Positions 45,383 to 54,172 are shown, numbered from the stretch's first letter. The stretch is DNA of 64,000 nucleotides from Lysobacteraceae bacterium PS02340 (GCA_029959605.1 JASCOC010000003.1:124001-188000), one strand, 5' to 3'. Numbers and translations are program-made. Notes: generated by a model from the letters alone, not told the origin.

Positions 45383-46461
45383 CGCGCAGCCTCCGGCGGC
45401 GGGGTGCCATCGACATCGGCGCCGCGCGCGACCTCGCGCTCGCGTCGATCGAAGGACTGCGCATACACGGCCGCGCGCGCGGCGAGGATCGGATCGTCCG
45501 ACAGCGCGACGCCGCTCGGCACGATGGTCGGATCGAAGTTCAGATCCCGGCACGCACCGGTCGCCTGGTCCTGCGCGTCCGTCAGTACGACCGTGCCGAC
45601 GACGACCTGCTCGCGGTCCTCCGGCCAGGGCGTGCTCGGATCGCTGGCATCGTCGCCATCGCCGGCAATCGTGGCGACCATGTCCCAACGCAACGGACCC
45701 TGCGCGAGCCGCTCGCGCAGCTCGTCCTGCAGATAATTGCCTTCCGCCGCCTCGCGCTGCGCTGCCGTCATCTCGACGAACGGCGCCTGCGGACGCATCG
45801 ACCAGCGCACCAGCCGTTCGCCGCCCACGCCGTTGAAGCGATAGGCGTGGATGCCGTTGTACTGCGTGTTGGCGAAGCTGTCCGACCACGGCGCGGACTT
45901 CGCCCAGGCGGCGAAGCGCTGCGCTTCGGGATGCTGCGCGGCGAAGGCGGCCATGCGGTCGGGATCGGGCTTGCCGGTCGCCGGATCCGGCGCCGACGCG
46001 CGCGTCTGTTCGAGGAAGGTCTCGATCGACGCCGCACCGAAGAACGGAAAACTGTTCATCGCCATGCGCCATTCGCTGCCGTCGGCGCCCTTGAGCACCA
46101 GCGCCATGCTGCGCACGCGCGCCTGCGCATCCAGGCCGTAGGGCGAGCCCCCACCGATCGACAGGCGGCCGAGCACCGGCGTATCGGTCCGCGAGAACAC
46201 GCTGGCGCGGCTGAGCGCCGCGCCGTCGGGCGTGCCTTCGAAATGACCGACGACGCAGATGCCCTTGGCGTGCGCGCGCCGGAAGCCGGGATACGGCGTC
46301 GTCGACGTCGCCTCGATCGCATCGGTCATGCGCGCGGACGTGAGCCGGTCGGGCGTGAGCCAGCCTGCGGTCCAGGCAAAAGCGCCGACGACGACAGCCA
46401 CGATCGCCGCGATCGCGACATAGGCACCGGTGCGGCGGCGGGGTGCGGGGACTTGCGACAT
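45379..46461 (-). CDS. Catalase-family peroxidase (SrpA-like), membrane-anchored
   Basis: A 360-residue protein. An N-terminal membrane anchor (about residues 13-35) is followed by a shortened catalase fold: FRRAHAKGICVVGHFEGTPDG (distal His region), FSRTDTPVLGRLSIGGG, MNSFPFFG, the Asn/Tyr region ANTQYNGIHAYRFNG and WPEDREQVVVGTVVLT. It is shorter than true catalases, as expected for the SrpA peroxidase subfamily. Likely periplasmic peroxide reduction with the coupled cytochrome b561. Confidence 0.88.
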   Translation of the reverse strand: MSQVPAPRRRTGAYVAIAAIVAVVVGAFAWTAGWLTPDRLTSARMTDAIEATSTTPYPGFRRAHAKGICVVGHFEGTPDGAALSRASVFSRTDTPVLGRLSIGGGSPYGLDAQARVRSMALVLKGADGSEWRMAMNSFPFFGAASIETFLEQTRASAPDPATGKPDPDRMAAFAAQHPEAQRFAAWAKSAPWSDSFANTQYNGIHAYRFNGVGGERLVRWSMRPQAPFVEMTAAQREAAEGNYLQDELRERLAQGPLRWDMVATIAGDGDDASDPSTPWPEDREQVVVGTVVLTDAQDQATGACRDLNFDPTIVPSGVALSDDPILAARAAVYAQSFDRREREVARGADVDGTPPPEAAR

Positions 46462-46554
46462 GGACGCGACTCGTGGCGGATCGCCGCGAGCGTACGCCCG
46501 GCGCGGGGCCAGGCGAGTGAAGGCGTCAGGTCGCGCCCGGCCGGCGCGCGCGAT

Positions 46555-47004
46555 TTACTGCAGCTGGATCCGCGACGCGTCGGCCACGCGCACATGGGTC
46601 TGGTAGTAGTACTTGCCCGTCGGCTGGCCGGCCGTGGTGAAATCGATCCGCACGCGCCGCGCCTCGCCCTGCACCAGGATGCGCCTGTGCTGCAGTGCGA
46701 CCGCCAACGGCTCGCCCAGGCGCAGTTCCAGATCGCGTGCCGCCGCAGGCGTGAGCGCCACCGTCAGATTGCGCTGGTCGCGGTAATCGGTCTCGGAGTT
46801 GAGGTAGGTCGCGCCGTCCTGATGGCCGATCGCATTGACCTGCATCGAGAAGGTGCCTGCCGCACCACGCGGCGCGGCGTCGGCGGCCAGCTGGATTGCC
46901 TGTGCCGGTTGCAACCATCGCGCCTGGTCGCTCGATGGGCCGCTGCTGACGCAGCCGGTCACGAGGAGTGCGGCCAGCAATGCCGTCATGCCTTTGGAAA
47001 TCAT
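46555..47004 (-). CDS. Lipoprotein of unknown function
   Basis: A 149-residue protein with signal peptide and lipobox LLVTGC. The mature part is mixed alpha/beta (FSMQVNAIGHQDGATYLNSETDYRDQRNLTVALTP, RRILVQGEARRVRI) and may bind or sit near the outer membrane. I recognise no domain. Start chosen at ATG 47004, directly before the signal. Confidence 0.7.
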   Translation of the reverse strand: MISKGMTALLAALLVTGCVSSGPSSDQARWLQPAQAIQLAADAAPRGAAGTFSMQVNAIGHQDGATYLNSETDYRDQRNLTVALTPAAARDLELRLGEPLAVALQHRRILVQGEARRVRIDFTTAGQPTGKYYYQTHVRVADASRIQLQ

Positions 47005-47116
47005 CTGTCGTCCTTGAGCGTGGAATGTTCCACCGCGATGCTCGCATCGCACGCATGACGCATCCGTCGAGTCGAAGAAGACCGCACGGGAAACGTCACC
47101 CGTGCGGCCTGATGCA

Positions 47117-47521
47117 TCACGGCTGGTAACAGGCACCCGACGGATCGACTTCGATCCGGATCAGCTCGCTGCCACCGCCGCCCCACACATTGCCGCCCGT
47201 GAAGATCAGGCAGCCCTCGTCGCGGAACAGCGCCTGCAGGCGTGTCGCATCGTTGCCGAAGTAGAACGGAATCCAGCGCTTGCCGGATTCGTAGGTGTGG
47301 AAGCGATCCGGCGCGCGATCCAGCAACTCCTGTACATCCTGCATGCTCATGCCGATCTCAAGCTGCGCGAACTTGCTGCCTTCGGCGGGCGTACCGACGA
47401 TCTCGCCGGTGAACGTGCCGTCCTTGGACTGGACCTCTCGCGTCTGCCCATCCTGCGCGGCGACCGACCCCGAGGCCGCCACGGCCAGCGCCAGCGCGGC
47501 GCCGATTCCCCAATTACGCAT
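47117..47521 (-). CDS. Small periplasmic protein with BamE/SmpA-like motif
   Basis: A 134-residue protein with a signal peptide (cleavage near SVAAQD). The segment LEIGMSMQDVQELLDRAPDRFHTYESGKRWIPFYFG resembles the IxxGMsxxqVxxlLG pattern of BamE/SmpA-like folds. Two late cysteines (GCLIF and GACYQP) could form a disulfide. No outer-membrane assembly gene is adjacent; the function is unknown. Confidence 0.65.
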   Translation of the reverse strand: MRNWGIGAALALAVAASGSVAAQDGQTREVQSKDGTFTGEIVGTPAEGSKFAQLEIGMSMQDVQELLDRAPDRFHTYESGKRWIPFYFGNDATRLQALFRDEGCLIFTGGNVWGGGGSELIRIEVDPSGACYQP

Positions 47522-47633
47522 TGCAATCCCCTTGCGTGCTGCGTCGCCGGAATGGCGACGGCGTGCGGATGCTAGCAGGCGGGCAGGTCCGGGAGAGCAG
47601 CGCTTGTACCCCTCGTGGTCACTCTTCGCTGTT

Positions 47634-48296
47634 CTAGTCGCGTGCGTCGAAACGATCGATCTCTTTCACGATCTCAAGGAGTTGCTCTGGCTCGTGGCGC
47701 CCTCTCAACGCCTCGTCCGCGAATGCCTTCAGCAGCCCTGCCGGTCCATTGCCGGTCGGATGCACCGTGAAGGCGCAACTGTCCTTGTCCCTGCCCAAAA
47801 AGTAGAAAGTGCCGTCTGTACCGCCGTAATTGAGGCTGCTCATCGCGAAGTCAACCGAGCGACCCAAAGCCCTGTTGATTCGGAGCAGCGTCCGTGGATC
47901 GACCCGGATTTCGGAAACGGGCACCAGCGAGCCGTTGAACCAATTGATGACGGGTGGCGCATTCGATGAATCACCGTCTACGCGATAGGATGCGACCGCT
48001 CCGTTACCGATCGTTACGATTTCCAGTTTCTGAAACGATGGCGCGACCACGATTAAGAGGTCCTGATTAGGCAGGCCGGCACTCCGGATTTTATTTGCGG
48101 CGTATCCCAGAACCTCCCACTCATAAGGTCCGCACGGAGACAGTCCTCGTTGGTTTTGGAACCGGGCAGCCGCACGCTTTTCCAGCATGCTGCCCCGGGC
48201 TTCATCAGACAGAGACCGGGCAGAGAGGAACAAGTGGATACCGATGCCGAGCGTAACTATCACGACCACCTGCAGCACGACTGTTCTGACGCGCAT
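47634..48296 (-). CDS. Membrane-anchored hypothetical protein, paralogue of the product of 49904-50575
   Basis: A 220-residue protein with one N-terminal membrane segment (VLQVVVIVTLGIGIHLFL), then an extracytoplasmic domain. Shared with the 223-residue paralogue are a basic N-terminus plus one TM, the AAxRFxxxRGLSxC motif, a VVxPxF strand near residue 85, and a C-terminal GxDGxxYxL...C segment. The two Cys are conserved between the pair. No known domain recognised. Confidence 0.65.
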   Translation of the reverse strand: MRVRTVVLQVVVIVTLGIGIHLFLSARSLSDEARGSMLEKRAAARFQNQRGLSPCGPYEWEVLGYAANKIRSAGLPNQDLLIVVAPSFQKLEIVTIGNGAVASYRVDGDSSNAPPVINWFNGSLVPVSEIRVDPRTLLRINRALGRSVDFAMSSLNYGGTDGTFYFLGRDKDSCAFTVHPTGNGPAGLLKAFADEALRGRHEPEQLLEIVKEIDRFDARD

Positions 48297-48321
48297 GCCC
48301 GCCCCCCTTATCGATCAAGGA

Positions 48322-48714
48322 TTACACCAGACTCTGCGCCGCCCCATTGCTGCGCCCGATCTCGCCGATCGACGTCATGCCCACGCCCTCGATGCACGCC
48401 AGATTGAACCCGTACTCGTTCGGTGCGCTGCGGCGCTGGTGGTGCGTGTAGATGCCGCAGACGCTGCAGAACCAGTGCCTGGCGATTTTCGTGTTCCATT
48501 GGTACAGGCTCAGCACATCGGCGCCGCGGGTTACGCGCAGGCGGTCGAGCGTCACGCCGGCCATCACCGCGCCCTTGCGGCTGCAGAGCGAGCAGTTGCA
48601 ACGGCGGATGTTCTCGAAGCCGTCGATCAGATCGACCTCGAATTCGACGGCCTTGCAGTGGCAGGTACCGACGACCGTCTGCATCGCGGACTGCCCTGTC
48701 GTGGATGCGTCCAT
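48322..48714 (-). CDS. GFA-family (glutathione-dependent formaldehyde-activating) zinc protein
   Basis: A 130-residue protein with the GFA zinc pattern: CHCKAVEFE (first C-x-C), CNCSLCSRKG (second cluster) and CSVCGIYTHH. Family members include S-hydroxymethylglutathione synthase and many proteins of unknown activity. ATG at 48714 shares one base with the stop of the preceding 72-residue gene; a GTG one codon earlier is an alternative. The two are probably co-translated. Confidence 0.88.
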   Translation of the reverse strand: MDASTTGQSAMQTVVGTCHCKAVEFEVDLIDGFENIRRCNCSLCSRKGAVMAGVTLDRLRVTRGADVLSLYQWNTKIARHWFCSVCGIYTHHQRRSAPNEYGFNLACIEGVGMTSIGEIGRSNGAAQSLV

Positions 48715-48932
48715 CACTTCTTCAGACCCGCCACGACTTCCGACACGTTGAGGCCGAGCTCTAGCTGCAGACGCACGTACTCGCGCTCCTTGCGCGAGAG
48801 GGTGCGGCCCATTTCGATGCGCACATCCTCCGCCTGCATGATGCGGATGATCCGCGGCATCGCCGAGCCGATGGCGTCCGGGCCATAGCCGGCTTCGCGC
48901 AGGGCTGCGATGAGAAGGGCTTCAAGTTCCAT
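48714..48932 (-). CDS. Small helical hypothetical protein upstream of the GFA gene
   Basis: A 72-residue, largely helical protein (MELEALLIAALREAGY...IMQAEDVRIEMGRTLSRKEREYVRLQLELGLNVSEVVAGLKK). The final segment looks like a short HTH (SRKEREYVRLQLELGLNVSEV), but it is too short to assign. Adjacent to and overlapping the GFA gene start. Confidence 0.55.
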   Translation of the reverse strand: MELEALLIAALREAGYGPDAIGSAMPRIIRIMQAEDVRIEMGRTLSRKEREYVRLQLELGLNVSEVVAGLKK

Positions 48933-49188
48933 GACGCGTCCGGATCGAATTCGAGACGTGCATTGTGCGCCAGGCGTCGCGCGCCGACACGGCAACGGCG
49001 CCCCCTTCGATGTCGCGGGAATCGTCCCGTTGCTCGATGGCGCAAAGCCGATGTCGTACCTGGATGGCCGGGCAGCCGACGCCGTGAGCTGCCTTTCCGA
49101 TGTGTCCTGCCAAACGCGCCCGGCGCCCGGTTACGCTCTCCCTGCTCCGACAGGGGGCGAACCCGACCCACATCGCGATGCGACACGC

Positions 49189-49866
49189 ATGAAGATCACC
49201 CGGCTGCTCGGCATCTACGCACTCGGCATGGGCCTGGTCTTCGTGCTGCTGCTCGCCTGGATCGGCGCGGTGTACGCGTTCAACGTCTACACCACGGCGA
49301 AGCTGTCGGCCGAGGCCATTCTCAACACGATGTTGACCGGGCTGCTGAGCGTCGTCGGGCTGCCGATCGTGCATCGCGCCGTGTACCGGCATCACTGGCA
49401 CATCAGCCGCAAGCTGGCATCCGGCGAACTGCAGGTCGGCGACCACATGCCGATCATCGGCGCCGAACCCGCCCCGCCGGTGCCGCGGGTCCGCAAGACG
49501 CGCTTGCAGATCGCGCTTTACGTTGCGCTCTACGCGCTCGCGATGGCATCGCTGCTCGCCGCCTACGCGCCCTTCGGGCATCAGGAAGCGTTGAACGCGT
49601 TCCTCGCCCGCTTCAGCGCCGGGCGCAGTTCGTTCTCCAGCCTCGCCACGCTGGTGGTGGTGTACGCACCGATGGCGATCGGACTCGGGATCGCGTTGCC
49701 GCTGCTGGAGATCGATCGCAGGCGCATGCAGTCACGCGAACTGCCTGCATCCGAAACTTTGCGACTGCAGCTGCGTCAGGACTGGGTGTTCTCGTTCGTG
49801 ATGTCGTACGTCACCGTCAGCTTCCTCGCGTTCCTGACGGGCAACCTGATCATCAGCTATCTCTGA
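49189..49866 (+). CDS. Polytopic membrane protein of unknown function
   Basis: A 225-residue protein with four or more membrane segments (about residues 7-30, 40-62, 107-128, 148-170 and a last one near the C-terminus). A hydrophilic loop after the second TM contains HRAVYRHHWHISRKLASGE. No family recognised. It is the only plus-strand gene among the small genes of this region. Confidence 0.7.
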   Translation: MKITRLLGIYALGMGLVFVLLLAWIGAVYAFNVYTTAKLSAEAILNTMLTGLLSVVGLPIVHRAVYRHHWHISRKLASGELQVGDHMPIIGAEPAPPVPRVRKTRLQIALYVALYALAMASLLAAYAPFGHQEALNAFLARFSAGRSSFSSLATLVVVYAPMAIGLGIALPLLEIDRRRMQSRELPASETLRLQLRQDWVFSFVMSYVTVSFLAFLTGNLIISYL

Positions 49867-49903
49867 GGCTCGATGCGTGCGTTCCGGCGGTCGTCTTACC
49901 GGC

Positions 49904-50575
49904 TCAGCGCGTCGTCGCCCGTTCCTGCTCGGTGATCGAACGCGCCAGCGCATCAAGTGTCTGCGCCGATGGCGAAGCGGTTCCGAGTGCGTCAAGAATG
50001 GCGGCGACCCCGGCCGACGGACCGTCTTCCTTTCGCGGAGACCACGTCCGCGCACACGCGTCTCCCCAGCTGAGCACGTAGCTGTTGCCGTCAAAGCCGC
50101 CGCGAACCTCGGCGTTCGGATACCGGGCCAGTCGGACCAGGGGCGCTTGCAGGGCGTAACTGGCCTCTGGCGTTAGGGAGACCGTGACCGGATCTGCCGC
50201 CAGTGTCTGGAACCACGTCTCCGCGTTGGAGTACCCAGTCGCTCCGCTGAAGTGCAGGACCTCGATGCGGGTGTCATGAAACCCGGCGGCCATCGCGCCC
50301 TCGAAGGTCGGCGTGACGACACCGATCAGCGGCGCGTCGCGCAGCCCGGCCGCCAGGAATGCAGCGCGGGCCCGAGTGACGGTGTCGCGATGGTGGTCCT
50401 CACAGGACGACAAGCCCCGCATGTGCTCGAACCGGTATGCAGCCGCACGATCCAGATCGTTCTGATCCGCGAAACTTCGATCTTGCTCGGTGAGCACCCA
50501 GGCGCCACCGGCCACGAGAAGGCCCGTGAGCATCAGGGTGACGATGAGAACGCGGAACACGCGGGTCTTGAACAT
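49904..50575 (-). CDS. Membrane-anchored hypothetical protein, paralogue of the product of 47634-48296
   Basis: A 223-residue protein with an N-terminal TM (VLIVTLMLTGLLVAGGAWVL), then an outside domain. Motifs shared with the paralogue are AAYRFEHMRGLSSCEDHH near residue 45, GVVTPTFEG and GGFDGNSYVLSWGDACARTW toward the C-terminus. The two are clearly diverged, so duplication is old or the copies arrived separately. Function unknown. Confidence 0.65.
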   Translation of the reverse strand: MFKTRVFRVLIVTLMLTGLLVAGGAWVLTEQDRSFADQNDLDRAAAYRFEHMRGLSSCEDHHRDTVTRARAAFLAAGLRDAPLIGVVTPTFEGAMAAGFHDTRIEVLHFSGATGYSNAETWFQTLAADPVTVSLTPEASYALQAPLVRLARYPNAEVRGGFDGNSYVLSWGDACARTWSPRKEDGPSAGVAAILDALGTASPSAQTLDALARSITEQERATTR

Positions 50576-50634
50576 GCCACACCTCGATCACGTGCACGGA
50601 GCGGTGAAGAATCGTCGTGGTGGATCGCCCGCCT

Positions 50635-51174
50635 CTAACCGGGCTCGAGCAACGCGCGCAGCTTGAGCACCGTCGCCCAGTTGCGTGTCGTCAGTGCCCG
50701 ACCGGATTTACCCAGCAGCGCAGGCGCGACCTTGCTCTCCAGCAATCCCGCTGGACACGCCAGATAGCCCGCGTCGCCGGTGACGACGAGCCGCTCCGGC
50801 AACATCGCCAGCGGCTGCAGATCGTCCAGCAGCCGCAGCGCTTCCGGTGCCTGCGCGAAGATCACCAGACACCGCGAATGCTCTGACTCGGCCGGCGCCA
50901 TCGGGCTCTCGCTGACGATACGGTCCAGCTCCGCTGCCGACTTGACGATCACCGGCGTCGACACACCCAGCTGCGCGGACAACGCATCGGCGATGGTCTG
51001 CGCGAACTTCGCTGTCGCGCGCACCGGCGCAGTGACCACCGCATTGCCGCTGTTGAGCAGCGTCCGCACCTGCGTGCAGCCCACGGATTCGAGCAGTTGC
51101 TTGAACGCCGCCATCGGCACGCGGCTGCCCTTGCCGACATTGACGCCACGGAGCAGCACGACGAAACGGGGCAT
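50635..51174 (-). CDS. DUF1697-domain protein
   Basis: A 179-residue protein beginning MPRFVVLLRGVNVGKGSRVPMAAFKQLLE, the diagnostic DUF1697 start, followed by TLLNSGNAVV and LTTRNWATVLKL at the C-terminus. The family is widespread and of unknown function; length and motifs are complete. Confidence 0.9.
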   Translation of the reverse strand: MPRFVVLLRGVNVGKGSRVPMAAFKQLLESVGCTQVRTLLNSGNAVVTAPVRATAKFAQTIADALSAQLGVSTPVIVKSAAELDRIVSESPMAPAESEHSRCLVIFAQAPEALRLLDDLQPLAMLPERLVVTGDAGYLACPAGLLESKVAPALLGKSGRALTTRNWATVLKLRALLEPG

Positions 51175-51244
51175 GGCAATCGCCTGGGAATGTCAGGGAG
51201 TCAGCGAGTGTGCGATGAAGCGGAAGGTGCAACGACTGACGCCG

Positions 51245-51820
51245 TCACCGGTCTGGATCGACCGGGTCGCCTGACGTAGATGCGGGTACCTTGCGCGTAA
51301 TCGTCTCCTGCAGACGGCCGATCGGAATACCGAGCAGTCTGACCACGCCCACGTTGTCGATCGTACGCCCGTCCGCTGAGAGCACCAGCTCCTGATGCAT
51401 GAACACCGGTCCCTTCACCCGGTAACGCAGCGACAGGCGCGGTCCCGAGACCGTCGCCTCGACCGGTCCTGCCGCGTCGCTGAGCGTTGCCGCGTAGCGA
51501 TTCGGCGCGGTGCGCGTCATGACCCAGAAGCGCGACTGCGGCGGCTCACCGGCGAAGGTGATGGTCTGATCCAGACGGAACGTTCCGTCGCCCTGTTCGG
51601 TGCCACGGCTCGTGACATGGAAGACGCGCGGCTTGCGAAAGACGAACTTCAGCGTGCCGCGACCCTCGCTCTCCCCTCCGAATCCGGCGCTCGGCGTGAA
51701 CTCGACGGGCGTCTGCGCTGTGGCCATCGGACACGCCACGGTCGCCGCAGCGAGCAGTGCAAGGCACAGCCATTTCAGTGCTCTCGTCACAGTTGAAGCC
51801 TGCTCGGAACGGACACGCAT
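51245..51820 (-). CDS. Exported DUF3833-like protein
   Basis: A 191-residue protein with a signal peptide (ALLAAATVACPMATAQ). The mature region has GRGTLKFVFRKPRVFHVTSRG, FRLDQTITFAGEPPQSRFWVM and RTIDNVGVVRLLGIPIGRLQETI, a pattern close to DUF3833 outer-membrane lipoproteins. There is a Cys at the end of the hydrophobic stretch, but the lipobox is not canonical. Start 51820 preferred over a longer in-frame extension. Confidence 0.65.
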   Translation of the reverse strand: MRVRSEQASTVTRALKWLCLALLAAATVACPMATAQTPVEFTPSAGFGGESEGRGTLKFVFRKPRVFHVTSRGTEQGDGTFRLDQTITFAGEPPQSRFWVMTRTAPNRYAATLSDAAGPVEATVSGPRLSLRYRVKGPVFMHQELVLSADGRTIDNVGVVRLLGIPIGRLQETITRKVPASTSGDPVDPDR

Positions 51821-52004
51821 TGTGGCGGCAAAGCGGGTGCTGATTGCGTTCGGTGCTGCGAGCCCAAGGCTCATGCCGCGCAAGAGGTCCACACCCGAGT
51901 CCGAGTGCGACAAGATCTTTGAGGTGTTGCTCGGCGTCTCCAGCGACCCCCGATGCGCCGGCGTCGTGAATCAGCGACGAATCCGCACAGCAGACTCGAG
52001 TCGG

Positions 52005-52280
52005 TTACCGGAGCGCCTGCGTCACCCCGATCGCAAAGGCGGCCGACAGCAGCCAGACCACGCCACGCGTGAGGAACGCCTTGTCGACAGCGCCTCGACC
52101 CACCGCCTGATTGGGCCCGAAGCCCACGACGAACGCGTGTGCCGGCAGGGCAACTGCCAGCAGGAAGGCGACGACCATCAGCATGGTGTCGTCCGCCAGT
52201 CGCAACCAGAAAACCGACATCGCAGTGCCTGCGACGATGCCTGCAAGCGCAGCGGTGATCGGTGTAGGCGTGATTCTCAA
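52005..52280 (-). CDS. Small membrane protein of unknown function
   Basis: A 91-residue hydrophobic protein with three membrane segments. The start at 52280 would be TTG; an internal ATG (MSVFWLRL) at codon 21 is an alternative. No family recognised. Confidence 0.5.
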   Translation of the reverse strand: MRITPTPITAALAGIVAGTAMSVFWLRLADDTMLMVVAFLLAVALPAHAFVVGFGPNQAVGRGAVDKAFLTRGVVWLLSAAFAIGVTQALR

Positions 52281-52505
52281 GGTATCCGGACCATTCGCTT
52301 CAGTGCCGGAAGTCTAAGCGAACGCGTCTTGTGCATTCACGAGCCGATTTGATGCGCGTCTCGAAGTCTGCGCCTGCGTTCTTCCTCTGTCGCAACGTTG
52401 GAAATCGGTGAGCCTGGCACCTTCATGCCTCGCAGCAGCTGGTCGAAGCGTCGCGCGACGCTCCCACCGAGCCTGCGTGAACCGAGTACCGTTACGCCGT
52501 ACGAC

Positions 52506-52847
52506 TCACGATGCGGGATCGGAGTGGAAGACCCGCAGTTCCTGATCGCATCGGCAGGCAGTTGCAAGCCGCGCGGCCCACGCCACCGCCGCATCGCGTG
52601 ACGCAAGCTCGAGCACCGCGAAGCCACCGTCGAGTTCAGGCCCGGACGGATAGCCGCCTTCAGCAACGCTGCCATCGCCCGACACGCGCACCACTGGCAC
52701 GCCCGCATCGATGCCGCCGCCGAACACATAGACGCCGGCCGCTTTCGCCGCTTCGATGACCGCATGCGAATCGCGGCTGGCGTGTTCCACCTCGACGTCG
52801 CGCACCACCATCGCGGCAGCAGGGAAGGAGATCAGGTACTTGGCCAT
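52506..52847 (-). CDS. YCII-related domain protein
   Basis: A 113-residue small protein of the dimeric alpha-beta YCII type: MAKYLISFPAAAMV first strand, SHAVIEAAKAAGVYVFGGGID helix-strand, SGPELDGGFAVLELASRDAAVAWAARLATA. Many such proteins bind small ligands; the active-site His/Asp of the hydrolase subgroup is not obvious. ATG at 52847 chosen; an earlier in-frame ATG lies 9 bp upstream. Confidence 0.75.
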   Translation of the reverse strand: MAKYLISFPAAAMVVRDVEVEHASRDSHAVIEAAKAAGVYVFGGGIDAGVPVVRVSGDGSVAEGGYPSGPELDGGFAVLELASRDAAVAWAARLATACRCDQELRVFHSDPAS

Positions 52848-52950
52848 CGGGATCATCCTTTCAGGAGATCGGCGCAACCCACGGGACGCGAGGCTGACGC
52901 GTCCATCTACTCGGGTCGCAAGCCTTCGGACACCTGCTTCATGCGCTACA

Positions 52951-53238
52951 TCAGAACAGGAGTGTGCCAATGACGAACACGGCTGGAATCGACAGCAAAC
53001 CGTAAGCAATCCGGGTGGCGCGATAGGCCGACGTGTTCGGGACAAGTCTCTTACCCCAGGCCCGCATCGCCAGGGCAACTACCAACAACGTCGGGAGAAA
53101 GAGCAGTGCCGACAGGTACCCGGCGTTCCCTTCGAACGTCGATGCACCCGCGAGGTAGGGGATGAGAAACGCAATCGCACCTGCCATTGTCGCCGCGGCC
53201 AACACTGCGAAACATCGATGTAGGGCGCTCGTTCTCAT
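52951..53238 (-). CDS. Small membrane protein of unknown function
   Basis: A 95-residue protein with three membrane segments (about 8-30, 38-58, 73-94). It lies immediately left of the first recognisable, degenerate attC-like site (53288-53357), so it may be the last and most decayed member of the cassette array (inference). No family recognised. Confidence 0.55.
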   Translation of the reverse strand: MRTSALHRCFAVLAAATMAGAIAFLIPYLAGASTFEGNAGYLSALLFLPTLLVVALAMRAWGKRLVPNTSAYRATRIAYGLLSIPAVFVIGTLLF

Positions 53239-53287
53239 GGGGCCCTTAGATATGACATGGCGCCGCGCTCATCGCAGTGGATGCAGA

Positions 53288-53357
53288 GCGCAACGCCTGC
53301 ATAGATGTAGACGAACCTGACCCCGTTGATCGGCATCGCCTCGAATGAACGGTCATC
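53288..53357 (-). other. attC-like site, degenerate (left end of array)
   Basis: Outer boxes gcgcaac (53288) and ggtcatc (53351), with catcgcctcgaatgaac matching the conserved cggcttgaatgaa arm of the other sites. The preceding gene's TGA falls inside its 53351-53357 core. Confidence 0.4.
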
Positions 53358-53784
53358 CGCCACGCGACTTCTGGCTGAGGTACTTCATGTCGGACATGCT
53401 CGAGACGGGACGCTCGTCGATTATGGTTCTGAAGGGCTCAGCGCCGTCCAGGTATAGGAGCTTGATCTCTCTTGCGTGGAGCGCGCCACTGCCGCACGGG
53501 GCGCCAGCGGTGTAAGTACCTTGCGTCAGCAGAACGTCTCCGACACCAAATGGGCCTTTCCAACTGACAAGGACCTGCCATTGAATGGTCTGGTCAAATG
53601 GACCTTTGAAATCTGGACTGAGCGCATGCGCTGGCGTGTTGAGAACTCCGATCGGGTAGGCAAGCACAACAACCTGGTGCGCGTCGAACTTCTCCGCCGG
53701 CGTGAAATAGTCGCGGCTGCAGCCCCATGCAGGACCGGCAAGCAGAATGAGGACTGTCGCGATCGCGGCGCGATAGAGGTTCAC
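53353..53784 (-). CDS. Cassette gene: small exported protein of unknown function
   Basis: A 143-residue protein starting at GTG 53784, three bases after the right core of the neighbouring attC. Signal peptide (ATVLILLAGPAWG) followed at once by Cys (CSRDYF), and a second Cys in GAPCGSGA. It ends at a TGA within the next attC-like core. No family recognised. Codon use and GC are lower than in the housekeeping genes. Confidence 0.6.
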   Translation of the reverse strand: MNLYRAAIATVLILLAGPAWGCSRDYFTPAEKFDAHQVVVLAYPIGVLNTPAHALSPDFKGPFDQTIQWQVLVSWKGPFGVGDVLLTQGTYTAGAPCGSGALHAREIKLLYLDGAEPFRTIIDERPVSSMSDMKYLSQKSRGG

Positions 53785-53787
53785 GGT

Positions 53788-53847
53788 GGCTCACACTTGA
53801 AGTGAGCCGCGCTGCGCAGCGGCGTCGGCTGGGATGAATTGTCAGGC
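53788..53847 (-). other. attC site
   Basis: Cores ggctcac (53788) and gtcaggc (53841), with gcgtcggctgggatgaatt arm and central gccgcgctgcgcagcggc. Cores carry single-base departures from consensus. Confidence 0.7.
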
Positions 53848-53877
53848 AGTTCCAAGCTTGGCCTGCCGGCGGCACTA

Positions 53878-54159
53878 CTACTTGCCAAGCCCGTGCTTCC
53901 TTGCCCAGTCATTGGTCCAGCCGTAGATCTTTACGTGATGGACCAGATCGCCGTCGTCTTTCATCACGCGCTCTGAGAGGTCACCGGCCCCCCAAGACTC
54001 AGACAAAAGATGCTCATGCGTACAATTGCCATCGAGAAGTGCACCTCTCATCCGGGCAAGCCGGCTGATCAGGACTTCCAAGCCTTTCGCGTCTGCATGC
54101 ACCGCCAGTTGCCCTTGGCCGTCAGTAGCGAAGCTCAGAACGTGTTCGACTTCTGTCAC
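53878..54159 (-). CDS. Cassette gene: Imm32-like small protein
   Basis: A 93-residue cytoplasmic protein (GTG start at 54159). The sequence VHADAKGLEVLISRLARMRG, THEHLLSESWGAGDLSE and HHVKIYGWTNDW follows the Imm32 pattern known from polymorphic-toxin immunity loci (from memory). No toxin gene is adjacent, as expected for integron cassettes, which often carry stand-alone toxin-antitoxin or immunity functions. Confidence 0.6.
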   Translation of the reverse strand: MTEVEHVLSFATDGQGQLAVHADAKGLEVLISRLARMRGALLDGNCTHEHLLSESWGAGDLSERVMKDDGDLVHHVKIYGWTNDWARKHGLGK

Positions 54160-54172
54160 TCACAGCCCCCTT

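Noticed and set aside
52337..52765. Minus-strand frame overlapping the YCII gene
   Set aside because: Most of it overlaps the YCII coding sequence in another frame; the non-overlapping tail (52337-52505) has no recognisable domain, although a gene remnant cannot be excluded.
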